64,000 bases of DNA from positions 1-64,000 of the forward strand of contig CAUHML010000001.1 in the NCBI GenBank assembly GCA_959606905.1, written 5' to 3'. The notes beneath the pieces were generated by a model that ran no database searches, was not told where the DNA came from, and worked only from the letters and a program-made list of their open reading frames with translations. The DNA is from an uncultured Bacteroides sp. GTDB lineage: Bacteria > Bacteroidota > Bacteroidia > Bacteroidales > Bacteroidaceae. Below are positions 61,306 through 64,000 of the stretch, in pieces (position 1 is the first letter of the stretch; every line of letters begins with the position of its first letter). A program made the translations under genes and the position numbers.

Positions 61306-62148
61306 ATGAATACCTTATTATTATCTATCAACTGGAATCCGAATCCCGAACTATTTAACCTGTTCGGCCTTTCTATCCGTTACTACGGGCTATTGTGGGC
61401 AGTAGGAATTTTTCTGGCTTACGTCATTGTTCACTACCAGTATCGCGATAAAAAAATAGATGAGAAGAAATTTGACCCCCTCTTCTTCTATTGTTTTTTC
61501 GGTATTCTGATTGGAGCACGTCTGGGGCATTGCCTGTTCTACGACCCGGGACAGTATCTGACAAGCGGTAAAGGGTTTGTAGAGATGCTGTTACCTATTA
61601 AATTCCTGCCTGCCGGTGGTTGGAAATTCACAGGATATGAAGGACTTGCCAGCCACGGGGGGACACTTGGACTGATTATTGCTCTGTGGCTCTATTGCCG
61701 CAAAACAAAACTTCATTATATGGACGTGCTGGATATGATTGCCGTAGCTACTCCAATTACCGCCTGCTGTATCCGTCTTGCCAACCTGATGAACTCCGAA
61801 ATCATCGGCAAGCCGTCTGATGTACCCTGGGCATTCATTTTCGAACGGGTAGATATGCAACCCCGTCATCCGGGACAGCTCTACGAAGCGATCGCTTATC
61901 TTATCTTGTTCTTCATCATGATTTACCTGTATAAGAATTACAGCAAGAAACTGCATCGCGGCTTCTTCTTCGGGCTCTGCCTGACCTACATATTTGTCTT
62001 CCGTTTCTTCATCGAATTTTTGAAGGAGAACCAAGAGGATTTCGAGAACAACATGATGTTCAACATGGGACAATGGCTAAGTATTCCATTCGTTATAGTC
62101 GGCATCTACTTCATGTTTTTCTACGACCGGAAGAAAAAAGTAGCCTGA
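61306..62148 (+). CDS. lgt: Prolipoprotein diacylglyceryl transferase
   Basis: A 280-residue inner-membrane enzyme with about seven membrane segments that adds diacylglycerol to the lipobox cysteine of lipoproteins, the first step for the many lipoproteins in this window. Lgt motifs are [12 protein letters not shown] (70-81), ASHGGTLG, and the signature region [12 protein letters not shown] (157-168), followed by HPGQLYEA. The first glycine of the usual GRxGNFxNxE signature is isoleucine here. Ends at a clear terminator (62180-62218). Confidence 0.95.
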   Translation: MNTLLLSINWNPNPELFNLFGLSIRYYGLLWAVGIFLAYVIVHYQYRDKKIDEKKFDPLFFYCFFGILIGARLGHCLFYDPGQYLTSGKGFVEMLLPIKFLPAGGWKFTGYEGLASHGGTLGLIIALWLYCRKTKLHYMDVLDMIAVATPITACCIRLANLMNSEIIGKPSDVPWAFIFERVDMQPRHPGQLYEAIAYLILFFIMIYLYKNYSKKLHRGFFFGLCLTYIFVFRFFIEFLKENQEDFENNMMFNMGQWLSIPFVIVGIYFMFFYDRKKKVA

Positions 62149-62179
62149 ACCTGATATATAAAAATCGACTGCATACTAG

Positions 62180-62218
62180 AAAGGCGTTTCCTCCAATCAC
62201 TTAAAGGAAACGCCTTTT
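62180..62218. terminator. Terminator between lgt and mutS
   Basis: AAAGGCGTTTCCT (62180-62192) pairs perfectly with AGGAAACGCCTTT (62205-62217). Short A/T tracts flank both sides, so it can serve both convergent genes. Confidence 0.75.
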
Positions 62219-62288
62219 ATACTTACAAATCGTTTTCCAGACCTCAGAAAACGTTCTATATACTATTTGTGAACACGTTAATAATCCG

Positions 62289-64000
62289 CTATTTTCCCCT
62301 GACTATCTTCTTTATATCATTCAACTTGTTCAGCGCTTCAATAGGAGTGAGATTATTTACATCCAAATTTAATATTTCATCGCGAATCTGACAGAGTATC
62401 GGATCGTCCAACTGGAAGAAACTTAACTGCATACCACCACGGTTCTCGCTTACTTCCGCCAACGGCTTGCCTGCTATTCCCTGCTGGCGATTATCAGATT
62501 CAAGCTGCTTCAGAATCTCATTCGCACGCTTCACAATGCTTTTCGGCATACCCGCCATTTTTGCTACATGGATACCGAAAGAGTGCTCACTACCACCACG
62601 TTCCAGTTTACGAAGGAAGATTACCTTATTATCCACCTCTTTCACCGATACGTTATAGTTCTTGATACGCTTGAAAGATTTTTCCATTTCATTCAATTCG
62701 TGGTAATGCGTGGCGAATAAAGTACGTGCTTTGGCTTTCGGATGTTCGTGGATATATTCCACAATCGCCCAGGCAATAGAGATGCCATCATACGTAGAGG
62801 TACCACGCCCCAACTCGTCAAATAGTACCAGGCTTCGGGAAGAAACATTGTTCAGAATATCCGCCGCTTCGTTCATCTCCACCATAAAAGTAGATTCACC
62901 TACGGAGATGTTATCACTTGCTCCCACACGAGTGAATATTTTATCCACCAGCCCGATATGGGCGCTCTCCGCAGGGACAAACGAACCGATTTGAGCCAAC
63001 AGCGTAATCAATGCCGTCTGACGCAAAAGCGCTGACTTACCCGCCATATTGGGACCGGTTATTATGATGATCTGCTGCGTACTGCTGTCCAACATCACAT
63101 TATTGGCAATATATTTCTCTCCTATCGGAAGCTGTTTCTCAATTACCGGGTGACGGCCCTGACGAATATCCAATACGTCGTTATCCTCAATAACCGGACG
63201 GATGTAGTTATTCTCACGCGCCACATTAGCGAAAGACAACAGACAGTCCAACCGGGCAATCTGATTGGCGTTAACCTGTATCTGGGGGATAAACTCCGTC
63301 AATGCCTGTACCAAATTCGTATATAACTGCGTTTCCAGCACAAGAATCTTATCTTCGGCACCAAGAATTTTTTCTTCGTACTCTTTCAGTTCCTGTGTGA
63401 TATAACGTTCCGCATTTACCAACGTCTGCTTGCGAATCCACTCTTTAGGAACCTTGTCCTTATGAACATTACGAACCTCGATATAATAGCCGAATACATT
63501 ATTATAAGCCACTTTCAAACTCGGAATACCCGTTTCTTCGCTTTCCCGCTGCTGTATCTGAAGCAGATAGTCTTTTCCCGAATACGAAATCCGGCGCAAT
63601 TCGTCCAAATCCGCATTCACACCGTCTTTAATCACTCCGCCCTTATTTATCAACAAAGGAGGATCATTATTAATTTCCCGGGCAATCCGGTCACGAATAG
63701 AAACACAAAGATTCAACCGCTCGCCAATACGGTTCAGACTTGCATTATCCGCTTCAAGACAAGCCTGTTTGATCGGTTCGATAGCCTGCAAAGCCACTTT
63801 CAGCTGAACCACTTCACGCGGTGACACACGTCCCACAGCCACTTTGGAGATGATACGCTCCAAATCACCGACAAGATGCAACTGTTCTTCGATCAACTCC
63901 TTAAAGTCCGGTTGACGGAAGAAATACTCCACCACATTCAGACGCTCATTGATCGGTTTCTCGTCCTTCAATGGAAAAACTATCCAACGTTTCAACAGAC
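62289..64000 (-). CDS. mutS: DNA mismatch repair protein MutS (N-terminal part beyond right edge)
   Basis: About 570 residues of MutS, open to the right edge; the N-terminal mismatch-recognition domain is outside the window. Visible parts are the lever/clamp helices, and the ATPase domain with Walker [14 protein letters not shown], Walker [17 protein letters not shown] and the conserved THYHEL. The helix-turn-helix dimer region follows, then a C-terminal tail ending [10 protein letters not shown]. It recognises mismatches after replication together with MutL. Confidence 0.97.
   Translation of the reverse strand, partial: LLKRWIVFPLKDEKPINERLNVVEYFFRQPDFKELIEEQLHLVGDLERIISKVAVGRVSPREVVQLKVALQAIEPIKQACLEADNASLNRIGERLNLCVSIRDRIAREINNDPPLLINKGGVIKDGVNADLDELRRISYSGKDYLLQIQQRESEETGIPSLKVAYNNVFGYYIEVRNVHKDKVPKEWIRKQTLVNAERYITQELKEYEEKILGAEDKILVLETQLYTNLVQALTEFIPQIQVNANQIARLDCLLSFANVARENNYIRPVIEDNDVLDIRQGRHPVIEKQLPIGEKYIANNVMLDSSTQQIIIITGPNMAGKSALLRQTALITLLAQIGSFVPAESAHIGLVDKIFTRVGASDNISVGESTFMVEMNEAADILNNVSSRSLVLFDELGRGTSTYDGISIAWAIVEYIHEHPKAKARTLFATHYHELNEMEKSFKRIKNYNVSVKEVDNKVIFLRKLERGGSEHSFGIHVAKMAGMPKSIVKRANEILKQLESDNRQQGIAGKPLAEVSENRGGMQLSFFQLDDPILCQIRDEILNLDVNNLTPIEALNKLNDIKKIVRGK

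Noticed and set aside
1..64000. CRISPR arrays, tRNA or rRNA genes, insertion sequences
   Set aside because: No regularly spaced repeats with unique spacers, no cloverleaf or rRNA-like sequence, and no transposase gene noticed on either strand.

Overview
The window looks like a chromosomal segment of a gut Bacteroides. The evidence is two SusC/SusD polysaccharide utilization loci (PULs), each led by an ECF sigma factor and a FecR-type anti-sigma factor. Bacteroidetes lipoproteins and BACON domains are common, DUF4248, DUF3472 and DUF4959-type proteins are present, and many promoters match the Bacteroides consensus (TTTG at -33, TAnnTTTG at -7). I saw no rRNA, tRNA, CRISPR array or intact insertion sequence.

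Layout. 1-2350 is an accessory patch: an EcoRI-family adenine methyltransferase cut by the left edge, an XRE regulator with one in-frame stop, a decayed gene fragment beside three 22-bp-spaced dyad repeats, and a small DUF4248 gene. 2360-23414 (all minus) is PUL1: ECF sigma, FecR, SusC, SusD, a discoidin/Fn3-like lipoprotein, an M60-type HExxH peptidase, an unrecognised duplicated lipoprotein, a broken GH29, an intact GH29, GH35 and GH2. It fits attack on fucosylated and galactosylated host O-glycoproteins such as mucin. 23720-38475 is mostly core genome: U32-thioesterase-dprA, dusB, a PAP2/SDR pair, rnr-PNPOx-GH3, a CotH protein, cysK and a cupin. 38592-39235 is a second patch of gene debris. 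39236-52016 (all minus) is PUL2: ECF sigma, FecR, SusC, SusD, a DUF3472 lipoprotein, a BACON/FISUMP lipoprotein and a GH89 alpha-N-acetylglucosaminidase. It suits alpha-GlcNAc-capped host glycans. 52339-64000 holds an alpha/beta hydrolase, an MFS transporter, putA, ychF, panE, lgt and mutS (cut by the right edge).

How it works together. In each PUL the SusC receptor carries an N-terminal STN signalling domain. It should contact its FecR protein when glycan is bound and free the ECF sigma, which then drives the susC operon. Surface lipoproteins and enzymes trim glycoproteins, SusC/D imports oligosaccharides, and periplasmic exo-enzymes finish them.

The most interesting signal is shared by both PULs. 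On the opposite strand, a Bacteroides -7 box begins exactly over the susC start codon and a U-tailed hairpin follows about 50-60 bp later, in the fecR-susC gap. Each would make an antisense RNA of about 70-80 nt covering the susC leader, matching the described DonS-type PUL repressor RNAs. A third possible small RNA lies upstream of the PUL1 sigma gene. Promoters, terminators and RNAs are read by eye and none has been tested.
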